Shown here one piece after another: positions 45,781 through 56,696 of a stretch of DNA of 64,000 nucleotides. Source of the stretch: Acanthosoma haemorrhoidale. Its lineage: Eukaryota; Arthropoda; Insecta; Hemiptera; Acanthosomatidae. Location of the stretch: assembly GCA_930367205.1 (NCBI GenBank), contig OV884014.1:110497138-110561137 (forward strand). Reading direction: 5' to 3'. Within the stretch, counting starts at the first letter, position 1. Every line of letters begins with the position of its first letter. The translations under genes were made by a program, and so were the position numbers. The notes below the pieces were generated by a model. That model was not told the DNA's origin and ran no database searches. It saw nothing but the letters and a program-made list of their open reading frames with translations.

Positions 45781-46185
45781 AGCTCCCCCAAATTGCCCTA
45801 CACTCGGTAATTATTGACAGTTTTTTTTTGTTTTTTTTTACATTGCTTACATTACATAATACGTACATGATACAAACAGATTTTTATCAATTTTTCTTAA
45901 ATGCTTACACTTGTGTGTATATTGGAAATTATTTGTCGAACAATTATTACTAATAAACAATTAAATATATGTTATACTACAAAAAACAATTATCTTTCAC
46001 ATGGGTGACAATAAAAGAATTCATATTTTACTTGATTACGTACCAAGTTAGCTCATTACAATGTAACAATTACAAACAGTTAAAAGTATTAAGATACACA
46101 TATTTACGTACACATTTGACTGACATAATTTTACTCTATTGATCGCTGTTAACATTTACGACGAGAAAAACAAAAAAAAACATAT

Positions 46186-46411
46186 AATTAAATCAGACCA
46201 CGAAGAGAAAGGCTTTTTAAAAAGATCACTTTATTGAAGCACAAAATACAAAAGGTTTAAAACTTGAAAGATAACTATGAATGACTTTGAGCTGTGACGC
46301 GTGACTAACTGATAATGGAATGAGGGCGAGAGCCGCAGGCTCAGCCTATTTATAGGGGGAGGTCTTAACATGGATTAGCCAATGTTTAGTAGTCATTGTC
46401 GTCATGTAACT
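46186..46411 (-). repeat. 3' LTR of nested element, with PPT
   Basis: The minus strand starts AGTTACATGACG directly after the purine tract GGGAGGGAGG (plus 46412-46421). Contains TATAAATAGG (TATA box) and AATAAAG (polyadenylation signal). Confidence 0.93.
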
Positions 46412-48124
46412 CCTCCCTCCCGAAGATTAAGCATTGCTCCGGAAATGTGCAAAAAGAAATCTAATTTTACTTAACAAGATATTTGGCACACACTCAGAGC
46501 ATTCACAGTTGTTTTTACAGAGTAACATTCAGTTGAAAGTATTAATGATAAGAAAATTTTAAATGGATACCACACTTGAAGTCACATTGCTCTAGCATTA
46601 TTAATTCTCAGTTAATAAGAATCCTTATAGCATGTAAATTCAGGTTTGCAGTATGCGTATAGTTACAAAGGTACAATAATTTTTATAAAGGTGCATAAAG
46701 AGAACATAAAATTTCATAAGAAATAGCTTAGAAATGTAAGAGGAAACTTATACTTAACATAGTATTATTACTATTGGTTCCTCGATTTGATTAAATATTA
46801 AAGAAATTATACTATACAAAATGTAGCAAAGATATTAAATGGTATCGTACTGTATTTGATATGGCATTATCAAGATATACGGTATGAAATGAAAATTACT
46901 ATTATCAATCTGTGGTCTTAATGAATCAAATTATAAATACAAAAATTAAAATAACATTTTCTTATTAAATCAATATTAATCTGCTTTATTCTTATAACAT
47001 TGGTAAACGCTTAAATACCAGAAAAATAACTTCATTAATTATTCAATCATTTATACCTATACAAGAATAATTAAAATTATTAGTTCCTTAAATTATATCT
47101 CGTTAACCGGTTAATGTATATAAAATATTAATTACAAGTAAACTTGTTGCTCAGAGTATATTATAGAAATATTTTATGGTTACATTGTAATGGAAAGGTT
47201 TGTTCCACTTATAATTAATAGTTCTTACTTAATTACACATATGGATAATTATTATAGTTAGATTCTATGGAGAATAAACAATTGACAATTAGTCTAATGC
47301 TTAATAGTTGTTGGCTTAGGTAATAATCCTTCAGCGTACGTACCTTGTATGTAACTGAAGCTTAAATGACGAATAATCAGATACGTATTTTAAACTAAAA
47401 GTAAATATTTAAATTCACAAAGCTGATTAGATGTAAAGGTTTAAACATCGCCTAGTTTGATTCTGGAGGAGTGCAATTATTTGACTTTTAATTCTTAAGC
47501 GGTAAACAACTTAATCCAAGAAATAAAACATAGCCAAATTCTAAATTTGCTATAATCTCTAAATAGCAGATTCTTTGTACCTTAAATGATCTGTAGGTAA
47601 TTGTTTATAAATGGAATTAACATAATTCGCTCTGGTGTATATGTGAGTGAATAGCTCTTATACTGGACAGCACACAACAAACTTAAAATATTTAAAACAA
47701 TTTCGTGCTCTTCATTTTGATTTATAACTACCTTTAAAGAACAGTTGATCAACTTAATACAAATTAAATTATCTAATGTTATAGCCGGTGGCTGAAATGT
47801 TTTCACAACTACATTCATTATAAACTAATATAAAGAATAATTAATATTAAGACATATAATAAATTTGTCTTTTAGATACAACCAATATAAATGTAACTTC
47901 CAATCTCTCTTGCCAAAAAAACAAATTCTTTAGAAACGGATAATATACGTAAATATAATATAAATAAATTTTTCTACTGAACATTATGACGTTAGATTAG
48001 CCAATCGAAATATAACCCATTCACAAATTTCCTCTATAATTAATTGATATCGTTTGATCATGATTTATTTGATTATACTTCATTAATTTTATCAATTTCG
48101 TCAATATCTATTAAGTCTTGTTTA
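46412..48124 (-). other. Nested element, AT-rich 3' region
   Basis: Lies between the integrase remnant and the PPT, where env would be in a complete errantivirus. The longest minus-strand open piece is 47818-47582 (78 codons) with no recognisable envelope feature. Treated as non-coding or heavily decayed. Confidence 0.5.
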
Positions 48125-48718
48125 TTACTTACTGCGGCGGCTACTAGGACCTGGATCATGATGAGTGTCCTCGTCATTGTCCGTAACAAAATATTTTTTC
48201 TTCTGCTTATTCGGTCTTTTAATGTTGTTTATGTGCGTGTCGCCTATTTTTATTTTGTTGTATAGTAAACTCTTTTTTGGTTTGATCCGGGGTGTTTTAA
48301 CGAATCCTTCCGAGTCAAGCTCAGGAGGTTCCTCACGATTTTGATTCAATTTTTCGTTACGGGTTTCTTTAATGAATTCTACTTTCTGTTTTACTTCCGT
48401 ATGTAAGTCTTTTAGTTGTTGGAAATAATTATTGACGTGTACCTCCTGTATGTCTTGTATATCATATGAGTCTTTTGTTTTTCCGAATGTTATCTCATTT
48501 GGAGTTAATTTTAAATTTTGGTTAAGAGTATTATTGTAAGCTATTGTGCTTGTTTGTACGATTCTTTCGAAGTTAATCTTCTTGTTTTGATTAATGTTTA
48601 TCCTCATTATTTCGTTGAAGGTGGCATGGCATTTGTTTAGTATCCCTAATGAATTCGAATAGTTTTTACTTGTATAATGGATTTCTATATTCGTTGCTTT
48701 GCAAAATTGTTGAATCAA
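48125..48718 (-). pseudogene. Integrase C-terminal fragment of nested element
   Basis: 197 codons, uninterrupted. It starts inside the core (NSLGILNKCHATFNEIMR), where Asn (codon AAC, plus 48635-48637) occupies the catalytic Glu position, as in the fragment at 17811-18540. Then come the core-end helix (AYNNTLNQNLKLTPNEI), a charged linker and a basic tail ending PGPSSRRSK. The two catalytic Asp and the zinc domain are absent. The open frame without stops fits a recent insertion. Confidence 0.85.
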
Positions 48719-50102
48719 GATGTTGTTGAACTCCTTACCATGGGAAATAATTATAGACTACAACATAAATTAGTACTAATGACCATTAATGTCCACTTGG
48801 GATTTCATATACTTATTAAGCTGAAACTGAAATTTTGATGAAAAGAAAGAAAATAACTTTTTGTACTAAATTGCGCAATGCAACTTTAAAAAGTGATACT
48901 CACTGCTACACATACAAAAATATGGAAGATCGTATTGCTAAATTACCAACCTCTGAATACAATATAAAATTCTACTCAAAATAAATTTAACATTCATCGT
49001 TAAAATAACAAAACTATGCTTATATAAAATTTATTATCTTCTCTTTGGAAAATAATAATTGGTCATTATTCCCATAACCTTAAGTTCATCTATCAAAAAA
49101 ATCAAATACAAATAAAACAATAATATCACTACATTTCTTTCGACATTTCAATGCCTAATATAACTTAAAGTTTCCACGTTTTTGAAATATATTATTGCGC
49201 AAAAGAAAACTTTTATCACAAGGAAAACAGTAATTTACTTCTATAATAATGCAAATAAGGTGGTTAATTTAATCTAGAAAAGTGTGAGCGTACAAACAAA
49301 AATTAGTTAGAACACTTAATTGTGTAACCAGGCAATTAAATCAGAACAAATCCTTTATAAGGAAAAATTACACGATAAGAATATTTGCGTGATAGGCTAA
49401 CACGTGAAATAAATCATTACTTTTATGCGTTATTACATATCATATTACATTATACGTCGTTATATATCATATTACATTATACGTCATTGTATATCATATT
49501 ACATTATACGTTCACAAAAACAAAGCCATAATAGCTTAAAATCAAGGCAACTAGCTCCAAGGCTAATACTAGCATAAAGTAAACAATTGATTAATTCCTT
49601 TAAACGATAGGAAATAGATATCGTATACGTAAAAATAATACTTATTGAAAAATAGCCTTTCCTTTTAGGAATAATTATACAAATAATAACATTAGACATA
49701 ATCAAATTTATCGAAGCGTAATAAAATACAATGCAAAATAAGGAATTGTTGATTTGAAACAATACATCATATTCTTCTGCTCAAACAAAATAATATATCA
49801 GATTAATGCTTAATATCATGATTTGTAGTCCTATATTTTATTTATAATAATAAAAGTTTTCGAGTGGTAAATCTCCAATATACCGATATAATATTCAAAT
49901 TATGAATGTATATGAGCCATACACATATATAAACAAATATCATTAATAGCACATTTACCATTATACAATAATAATAAATCAATAAACTAAATGGATTAAG
50001 TGATTATGACAGAAAGCTTCACTTGACGATAATTCATAGGCTGTACTAAGTTTACTGATTATAATAATAGTCTTTTTGTATAAACTTCCTAAAGTTTATA
50101 AG
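48719..50102 (-). other. Nested element, non-coding gap in place of pol
   Basis: About 1.4 kb of AT-rich sequence without RT motifs. At 49,441-49,511 there are three 27-bp units (CATATTACATTATACGT starts at 49441, 49468 and 49495). It probably arose by deletion and replacement of pol. Confidence 0.6.
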
Positions 50103-52343
50103 TCATCCGACTAGAATTATTTTCATTATTAAATGAAAATAATAAAAGAAAAAATATTTTTTCTTCTTTTTAAAGTCGTATTCTATCGCACAAAAAACAT
50201 TCCTGAAGCTATTTTTAAATTCCTCCCATTCAATAAATTTAATGTTGTTCACGCAAAAAGAAATTTCATCAAGATGAGTTGGAATCTGAAATTCCAAATT
50301 CTTCACATCCAAAACTTTATTTTGTAATAAAATATTTTTCTCTTTCATGTTATTTAACTCTTGTTTATATTCTGAAAGTCTACTTTCTAACAAACTCATA
50401 TTATTTTCATAGTTAAGCCTTATTAGATCAAGTTGGGTGACTTTATCACCTAAAAGTAAAATTTGTTCATTATTGTTTCTGATCGCTTGTTCATAATCAA
50501 TGGCTTTATCTTTTAATAAAACTATATTTTCTTCACATTTAAGCAATGTTTGATTATAGACATCTAGATCATGTTGATGTGAGGTACACTCATCATAGTT
50601 ATCTGCAATCCTCTGTTCATCATAATTCAATGAAATCAATTTCTCTTCATTATCCTTAAGATCTCCTTCATAATCGGAAACCTTCTTTTGCGGTTCATTA
50701 ATTTCTTTTTCATTTATTTTAATTGTGTTTTTCTGATCTAAAATTTCATTTTGCAGTAAATTAATTAATTGTGTACTCTGTGCAATTGATTTTTCATACT
50801 CTGTTACTTTATTTTGTAGTACAATTACATTCTCTTCACTGTTCGTGATCCTCCTTTCATTTTCTGAAACTGTATTTTCTAAAAGCAACAATTTACTATT
50901 GGCCATCATTAGTAATGAATCAATTGATGTTTGCGAAGATGTTTCAATTGCTAGTATTTTTTCAGATATTATGAGTTCATTATCAGAAATTTTTGTTTGC
51001 AACATATTTATTGTATTTTTATTATCCTTAATTGTATCTTTATAATCCGATATTTGATTACACATTTTATTTATTTCTTTTCCATTACTTCGTAATATTT
51101 CTTCATATTCCAAAACTTTGTTTTGCATTGTGAACATTTCTTCTTTATTTGTTTTTATTGTTTGTTTGTTTTCTAAAATAATATTTTGCGATTGATTTAT
51201 TTCTTCTTTGAAATCATCTATCTGATTTTCTATAATATTTATTTCATCCGTATTTTGCTTATTAGTATTTCCTAACTTATTTTCCGAGTATGTTTGGTCT
51301 CCATTTTCCGAGTACGTTTGGTCTCTATTTTCCGAGTACGTTTGGTCTCTATTTTCCGAGTATGTTTGGTCTCTATTTTCCGAGTATGTTTGGTCTCTTT
51401 TATTATTACCTAAGGTTGGTCCTGCTCCTATAAGGGAGGTGGATTGTTTATTATCTAAAATAATATTTTGCGATTGATCTATTTCTTCTTTGAAATCATC
51501 TTTCTGATTTTCTATTACATTTATTTCATCCGTGATCTGCGGAAAATTATTTGTAAATTCTATTTCATAATATTGATCTAACATTCTTAATTCTCTTGTA
51601 TTACGATCCTGGTCATATTCTGCTAAATAATCTTCTAAATCGTGATTTATTTCTTCTTTAAAATCATCTTTCTGATTTTCTATAATATTTATTTCATCCG
51701 AGATCTGTGGATAATTATTTGTAAAACCATATTTCATATTTACTTCATCACATGTTTTACTATATTCCTCTATCCGATCTACTCTCTCTTTTAATTTCCT
51801 TAAAATAAGATACTGGTCATCTTCTATGAAATAATCTTCTACATCCGTGATCTGCGGATAATTATTTGTGGAATTCATTTCACCATATTTCACATTTACT
51901 TCATCACGTGTTTTAGCATATTGCTCAAGTCGATCTAGTCTCTCTGTCAATTTCCTTATTCTACAATCACGGTCATCTTTTAAATGATGCGCTTGATGAT
52001 CCCCATGTTGTTCGTGATCGTAATATGTTTGGTTAAAATAGTCATATTGGTCTTGTCTCTGACAATAGTCTGGTTGAGGTTGATCGTAATATGTTTGGTT
52101 AAAATGGTCATATTGGTCTTGCCTCTGACAATAGTCTGGTTGAGGTTGATCGTAATATGTTTGGTTAAAATAGTCATATTGGTCTTGCCTCTGATAATAG
52201 TCTGGTTGAGGTTGATCGTAATATGTTTGGTTATTTTGTCTGTTATCTTTCGGTCGGTAATTCCTTCGATTATGGTTATTCTCTCTGTTATGTTTCCTTC
52301 GGTTCCTCTCCATATTTGTACTTATCCTGTCTGTTATAGACAT
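50103..52343 (-). CDS. Large coiled-coil Gag-like ORF1 of nested element
   Basis: 746 codons, uninterrupted, ATG 52343 to stop 50103. Residues 1-40 are Arg/Asn-rich. About 40-110 are tandem 22-residue units (NQTYYDQPQPDY(Y/C)QRQDQYD). About 120-320 hold related blocks with TNN(Y/F)PQI(S/T)DEIN and NQKDDFKEEI. About 315-355 are five 8-residue units (DQTYSENR). About 370-690 are a long heptad coiled coil rich in Glu, Asn, Lys, Ile and Leu. Near the end, ISFCVNNIKFIEWEEFKNSF resembles the start of a capsid domain, followed by a Lys/Phe-rich end likely created by a deletion junction. Inferred role: an assembly scaffold or Gag N-terminal region. No enzyme motif. Much longer than the ~450 residues usual for errantivirus Gag. 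Confidence 0.85.
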   Translation of the reverse strand: MSITDRISTNMERNRRKHNRENNHNRRNYRPKDNRQNNQTYYDQPQPDYYQRQDQYDYFNQTYYDQPQPDYCQRQDQYDHFNQTYYDQPQPDYCQRQDQYDYFNQTYYDHEQHGDHQAHHLKDDRDCRIRKLTERLDRLEQYAKTRDEVNVKYGEMNSTNNYPQITDVEDYFIEDDQYLILRKLKERVDRIEEYSKTCDEVNMKYGFTNNYPQISDEINIIENQKDDFKEEINHDLEDYLAEYDQDRNTRELRMLDQYYEIEFTNNFPQITDEINVIENQKDDFKEEIDQSQNIILDNKQSTSLIGAGPTLGNNKRDQTYSENRDQTYSENRDQTYSENRDQTYSENGDQTYSENKLGNTNKQNTDEINIIENQIDDFKEEINQSQNIILENKQTIKTNKEEMFTMQNKVLEYEEILRSNGKEINKMCNQISDYKDTIKDNKNTINMLQTKISDNELIISEKILAIETSSQTSIDSLLMMANSKLLLLENTVSENERRITNSEENVIVLQNKVTEYEKSIAQSTQLINLLQNEILDQKNTIKINEKEINEPQKKVSDYEGDLKDNEEKLISLNYDEQRIADNYDECTSHQHDLDVYNQTLLKCEENIVLLKDKAIDYEQAIRNNNEQILLLGDKVTQLDLIRLNYENNMSLLESRLSEYKQELNNMKEKNILLQNKVLDVKNLEFQIPTHLDEISFCVNNIKFIEWEEFKNSFRNVFCAIEYDFKKKKKYFFFYYFHLIMKIILVG
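51284..51402. repeat. 24-bp coding minisatellite inside ORF1
   Basis: GTTTGGTCT recurs at 51292, 51316, 51340, 51364 and 51388. The 24-bp period keeps the reading frame (DQTYSENR units). Confidence 0.95.
52016..52236. repeat. 66-bp coding minisatellite inside ORF1
   Basis: GATCGTAATATG recurs at 52016, 52082, 52148 and 52214. The 66-bp period keeps frame and encodes 22-residue Tyr/Gln/Asp-rich units. Confidence 0.95.
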
Positions 52344-52627
52344 ACATTAAAAAATACAAAATAAAGAAAATAATTTCAAACCTTGGTGTAGAGTACTTCG
52401 TCCTAAGCGGTGTCTTAAGGCTTCTATACTCCGGTGGTTGATAATCTTCGTTGACCTGAGCTTAGGATATTTGAAAATACCGGCAGTTCCTCCTTGAAGT
52501 CGGTGTGTTGAGTCTTGCTCCACAGTGACGTTCTTCTCGCAAGAGTAGCGACGGTCGGAATTTTATTGAATCGTCTATAATTGAATAAAATTCTGGTTGT
52601 CTGAACAGCCCTCAGGTCCCTAAGTTC

Positions 52628-52635
52628 GGGCGCCA
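52628..52635 (-). promoter_or_regulatory. Primer-binding site of nested element
   Basis: Minus-strand TGGCGCCC followed by GAAC, directly after the 5' LTR; matches the 3' end of tRNA-Lys, as in gypsy-type errantiviruses. A leader of about 280 nt separates it from the ORF1 ATG at 52343. Confidence 0.85.
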
Positions 52636-52860
52636 ATTAAATCAGACCACGAAGAGAAAGGCTTTTTAAAAAGATCACTTTATTGAAGCACAAAATACAA
52701 AAGGTTTAAAACTTGAAAGATAACTATGAATGACTTTGAGCTGTGACGCGTGACTAACTGATAATGGAATGAGGGCGAGAGCCGCAGGCTCAGCCTATTT
52801 ATAGGGGGAGGTCTTAACATGGATTAGCCAATGTTTAGTAGTCATTGTCGTCATGCAACT
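52635..52860 (-). repeat. 5' LTR of nested element
   Basis: Identical to 46186-46411 except C for T at 52856. Carries TATAAATAGG and AATAAAG on the minus strand, so promoter and polyadenylation signals look intact. Confidence 0.93.
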
Positions 52861-53002
52861 ATATGATATAAATTGAGTTACAGGAGCCAGTGCGAACTTT
52901 CGGTCCTAATAAAAATTATTATAGCGTATCTTTCGAAACAACCTACAACAGAGAGAAAAAAAATATTATTAATTATATTTTATCAGTGAGTTCATTTTAT
53001 AT

Positions 53003-53662
53003 TTACCGTCGTGCTACCGCACTCCTTGTGCAGAGGTATGGTGGTGGAGGGTTTCCTAATGTCTCTGGTTCACCCGGTGTAGGTAAACTTTCGGCTGTGT
53101 CTAGCAAATAGGCTGGCTTTACACGGTCAAGGGAGATGCGAGTCTCTTTATTATCTGCCCTTATGACCAAGGTTTTATTTTTCCTGCTGACTACGAGGTG
53201 CGGGCCCGTATAAGCCGGTTCTAGGCTACGCCGGTGTTCCTGTCGAACGAAAACGTGAGTGCAGTCGTTGAGGTCCTTGCTGACGAACGTCTTCCTCGTG
53301 TCTTTCCGGTGTTGAGTGATGTCGCGTCGGACGTCAAGATCTACTCGTGTTGGTGTAAAGTATTCTCCAGGAAGGCGTAAGGGTTTTTGGTATGTTCGCT
53401 CGGCGACACTGCACCCTAGGTCCTCTTTGATTACACTTCGTAGGCCGAGCAGGACTGCTGGTAGGCTTCGCGTCCATTGACGGTGTTGTGAATGGGCGGT
53501 TAGTGCGGCTTTAAGCGAGCGGTGCCATCGTTTAATTCGGCCGTTTGACTGTGGATGGTAGACGGTAGTCCGTATTCTCTCGACACCCAGGAGGCGAGTT
53601 AGCCTGTGATGGTGTGACGGTGTATTTTTGAGGTCTGGCATGCTATACAACATCGCGCCCAT
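53003..53662 (-). pseudogene. Gypsy integrase C-terminal half
   Basis: 219 codons open. TVYHPQSNGRIKRWHRSL is the third core motif, but the catalytic Glu is Lys (AAA, plus 53531-53533). Then core-end helices, FTPTRVDL and a GPY/F-like module (AYTGPHLVVSR). It overlaps the upstream frame by 64 nt; the core segment with both catalytic Asp is deleted at that junction. Inactive. Confidence 0.88.
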
Positions 53663-54816
53663 CGAGCCACGTCAGCGTTCATACCCGGCCAAAAAAACCT
53701 CTGGCTCATCATCTTCCGACTTGCTCTTACTCCAGGGTGGCTTAGGCTGTGCAGCTGGTCGAAGGTGGATCTTCGAAAACCCGAAGGCAAGTACGGCCTA
53801 GGCTCCCCCAGTGAGGTCTCGCAGATGAGAGAAATGTCGCTGCCGGGGATGTTAACGGGCTCTAGCCTGCATGTGGTGTTCTGTTCCCTGAAGAGTGTTA
53901 ATTCGTGATCTTCTACTTGAGCCGTGTGTAATTTTTGAAAATTTTCAGGTACACAGACGGCTTCTATTCGCGAGAGGGCATCCGCCACGACGTTGTCCTC
54001 GCCCTTACAATAGCGTATTTCTGTCGTGAATTGAGCTATGTAATTTAGGTATCGCATGCGTCGTGGGCAGGAAGTGTCACTTTGTTGTGCCATGGCGTGT
54101 GTGAGCGGCTTGTGGTCTGTATAAATGATTACTTCCCGCGCTTCGAGATGCTGTCGAAAATATTTGACTGCTTCGTAGATAGCTAATAGCTCTCTATCGA
54201 AGGTGCTGTATTTCGACTGAGCAGTGTTGAAAGCGCGGCTGAAGAAGCCGATGGGCCTTAGAGCGCGTCCCTCCATCTGTTGTAGTGCCGCACCCATAGC
54301 TGTGTCGCTGGCGTCAGCGGCTAGGATGAGCTGCCCGTCTGTTGATGGATGAGCAAGATGGGCGGCGTTTGCCAGAGTCCTGCGGGTTTCCTCGAAGGCG
54401 CTAGCAGCTTCTTCGGTCCAGTCGATTATGGTACGGTCATTTTTCTTGGCCCCTTGTAGGTAGGCGTTAAGTACCCTCTGGTGTTCCGCTGCGTTAGGTA
54501 AGCACCGGCGATAAAAGTTGATCATACCGAGAAAACGTCTGAGGTCTCGTATCGTAGTAGGTCGGGGGTAGTCTAAGATCACCTGTACTTTAGCTGGCGA
54601 TGGCACGATGCCCTGGGGTGAGACATGGTACCCTAGGAATCCGACCTCGGGCTGTCCTAGCACGCATTTCGCGATGTTAAGGGTTAGACTATGAGCAGCC
54701 AGACGACCGAAGACTGTTTCCAGGTGACGCTGGTGTTCCTCTTCGTTGGCCGAAGCGATTAGAATGTCATCGAGGTATACGAACACAAATTGTAGATCTC
54801 TAAAAATGTTGTCCAT
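53599..54816 (-). pseudogene. Gypsy RT palm end, RNase H and integrase zinc domain
   Basis: 405 codons in one frame. RT catalytic motif FVYLDDILIAS near the start, FLGYHVSPQGIVPSP, then RNase H (LILAADASDTAMGAAL, YSTFDRELLAIYEAV, IIYTDHKPLTHA, VADALSR), then the H-H-C-C integrase N-terminal domain (SHPGVRASRKMM ... CCIACQ). It ends after HRHTITG at the deletion junction. Catalytic residues of RT and RNase H are intact. Confidence 0.93.
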
Positions 54817-54821
54817 ATACC

Positions 54822-55656
54822 TCAGAACGACTGGGCAGCGTTGCGAAGTCCGAACGTCATTCGGAGGAATTCAAAAAGTCCGAAGGGTGTGATAATAGCC
54901 GTTTTGGGGATGTCCTGAGGGTTTACCGGAATGTGATGGTAAGCCCTTTTGATGTCAAGTGTTGAAAATATGGTAGTGCCAAACAACTGGTTGTTAAAGT
55001 CTGAAATATTGGGCACACCATAACGGTCGGGGATGGTTTTATTGTTCAGTTGTCGGTAGTCTCCGCAGGGGCGTATTGTTCCGTCCTTTTTCATAACAAT
55101 GTGAAGGGGGCTGGCCCACGGGCTGTTGGAGGGCCGACAAATTCCTTCGTCCATCATACGCCGGAATTCTTCCTTGGCGGCCTGATATTTTGCTGGCGCT
55201 AATCGACGAGCCTTGCTGCATACGGGCGGTCCCCGAGTGTCTATGTAGTGCTCTACCTTTGTCGGCGGAATTGAGCCCATAGGTTGTTGTGGTCGTGTTA
55301 GCTGAGGGTAGCGCCGTAAGAGGCCGGCGTATTTGTTGCCGGGTGGTATGTTTGATATCACGGAGAGCGTAGCGACGTGTGTTCTTCCCGTGGTATGACG
55401 ACCGGTCATGCCATCGATCAGCTGGCGATGCTGAAGATCTACCAGTAGGTGATAATGAGCCAGGAAGTCGGCACCTAGGATTGGCTGCTGGACTTCTGTC
55501 ATAATGAAGTTCCATTTGAAGATCCGTTGCAGGCCTAGGTCGAGGTTCCTGTTGACTTCTCCATACGTTGGAATGGCGCTGCCGTTAGCGGCGTAGAGCT
55601 GGTAGTCGGAGGGTATAGCCTTTTTTACCTTGGGTGGTGGAAGTACGGAGATCCTA
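54822..55656 (-). pseudogene. Gypsy protease end and RT fingers/palm start
   Basis: This frame is open from just after the protease active site (frameshift at about 55,656) through PILGADFLAHY (protease end), GICRPSNSPWASPLHIVMKK, RPCGDYRQLN, FSTLDIKRAYHHIPV (first catalytic Asp) and FGLRNAAQSF, then a TGA at 54822. A one-base loss there separates it from the next frame. Confidence 0.92.
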
Positions 55657-56586
55657 TACTGCTCCCGTATCTATCAGATAATGCTGCCGAGTGCGGACGT
55701 CTGTCACGAATAGGCGGCGAAAGGTTAGGCCTGCCATGGGTACCGCTTTGACCGTGGCGACTTTTAGTTTCCTCGTCGGTGTGGTAGCTTTATCAACCCA
55801 CCTACAGGGCCTGCGACATCGATATGCTTCCTTACCAAATCTGTCGTGGTAGAAGCATAAGCCCTTATTACTAGATCCGGTAGTTGGTTTCGGTCGCTGG
55901 TATCGCCGAGTGGGCCCGTTTTCTTCTCGTCTGTTCATGGAATTGGCCAGCACAGTTACTTGTTGGGTGAGCTGTGCGATGGCTGTCTGGCAATCACAGC
56001 TGGAGCGTGGCAGGCGGGCCTCGTGAGTCGATGCGGGCTGGACTGCGTGTATCGCGGTTGTTGAACTTAAGTCCATGATTTTGTCCACTATTAACGTCAG
56101 TTTCGATAATTTCGCCTCGTAGTGCGATGCCAGTATTTCGCGGACCCTGTCTGGCAAGGCGCGAAGCCAGAGGGTGCGAATGACGTCCTCAAAGGTCGTG
56201 GGTCCTGCCAGTGCTTGCATTTGCCGCAGGAGATGTGAAGGTTTCTGGTCTCCGAGGTGTGTCTCTTCCAATAACCGGATCAGTCGTCTATAGTGGCTCT
56301 GGCTGTATGTTTCGATAAGCCGAGCCTTTAAGTCTTCGTAGGGACTATCGCTTGGAGAATACGCTAGGTCTGCGACCTGTGTTAGTACCTTGAACGGAAG
56401 CTGAGCGTAAATATGCTCCGATTTGGCCTTAGGCGAAGAGATCTAGCTCGTTAAAAAAATATTTTCGACCTGCAGGAACCACAGTCTTGGGTCTTCTTCA
56501 TAAAATTCCGGCAGTTTGCACGTCCGAGAAATGGCGTGTACGGTCGCACAGCATGATTCGTCGGGCGGAGCTGGTGAGTTGGCCAT
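55654..56586 (-). pseudogene. Gypsy gag, one in-frame stop, ending at protease active site
   Basis: ATG 56586; TAG at 56443-56445 is the only break before the frame ends at 55654. Features: LPEFYEEDPRLWFLQVE (capsid start of a common insect gypsy gag), SHYEAKLSKL, a zinc-knuckle variant CFYHDRFGKEAYRCRRPC, and at its end HYLIDTGAV, an intact retropepsin D-T-G-A (plus 55660-55671). Gag and protease were evidently one polyprotein with pol; a frameshift follows the active site. Confidence 0.88.
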
Positions 56587-56696
56587 CGTAAGAAAAGGTT
56601 TCTTCTGAGATCACGGTGGTTTCTCGCGGCGGGTTCACCAGTTGTCGCGGTGGCTTAATCGCGTTGAGCTTCTCATTCACGTCGACGGTTACCAAT

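Larger units (their letters stand above)
46186..52860 (-). mobile_element. Young errantivirus-like LTR element, pol-deleted, nested
   Basis: 6,675 bp. LTRs 46186-46411 and 52635-52860 are 226 bp and differ at one base. Ends AGTT...AATT, a 4-bp target duplication ATAT (46182-46185 and 52861-52864) in an alternating pyrimidine-purine target, and a PBS TGGCGCCCGAAC (tRNA-Lys type) are typical of errantiviruses. Internal content: a 746-codon ORF (52343-50103), a 1.4-kb gap without coding, an integrase C-terminal piece (48718-48125), and 1.7 kb AT-rich DNA. Protease, RT, RNase H and most of integrase are missing, so it must have been copied with enzymes supplied by a relative. Confidence 0.92.

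Noticed and set aside
47582..47818. Possible envelope ORF in the nested element
   Set aside because: Correct strand and place, but only 78 codons with no signal peptide, cysteine pattern or membrane anchor.
51984..52364. Hydrophobic 126-codon plus-strand ORF that looks like a membrane protein
   Set aside because: Antisense to the 66-bp coding repeats of ORF1; hydrophobicity follows from complementing Tyr/Gln/Asp codons.
52424..52636. 70-codon leader ORF in the nested element
   Set aside because: It begins inside the primer-binding site without ATG and shows no domain; probably untranslated leader.
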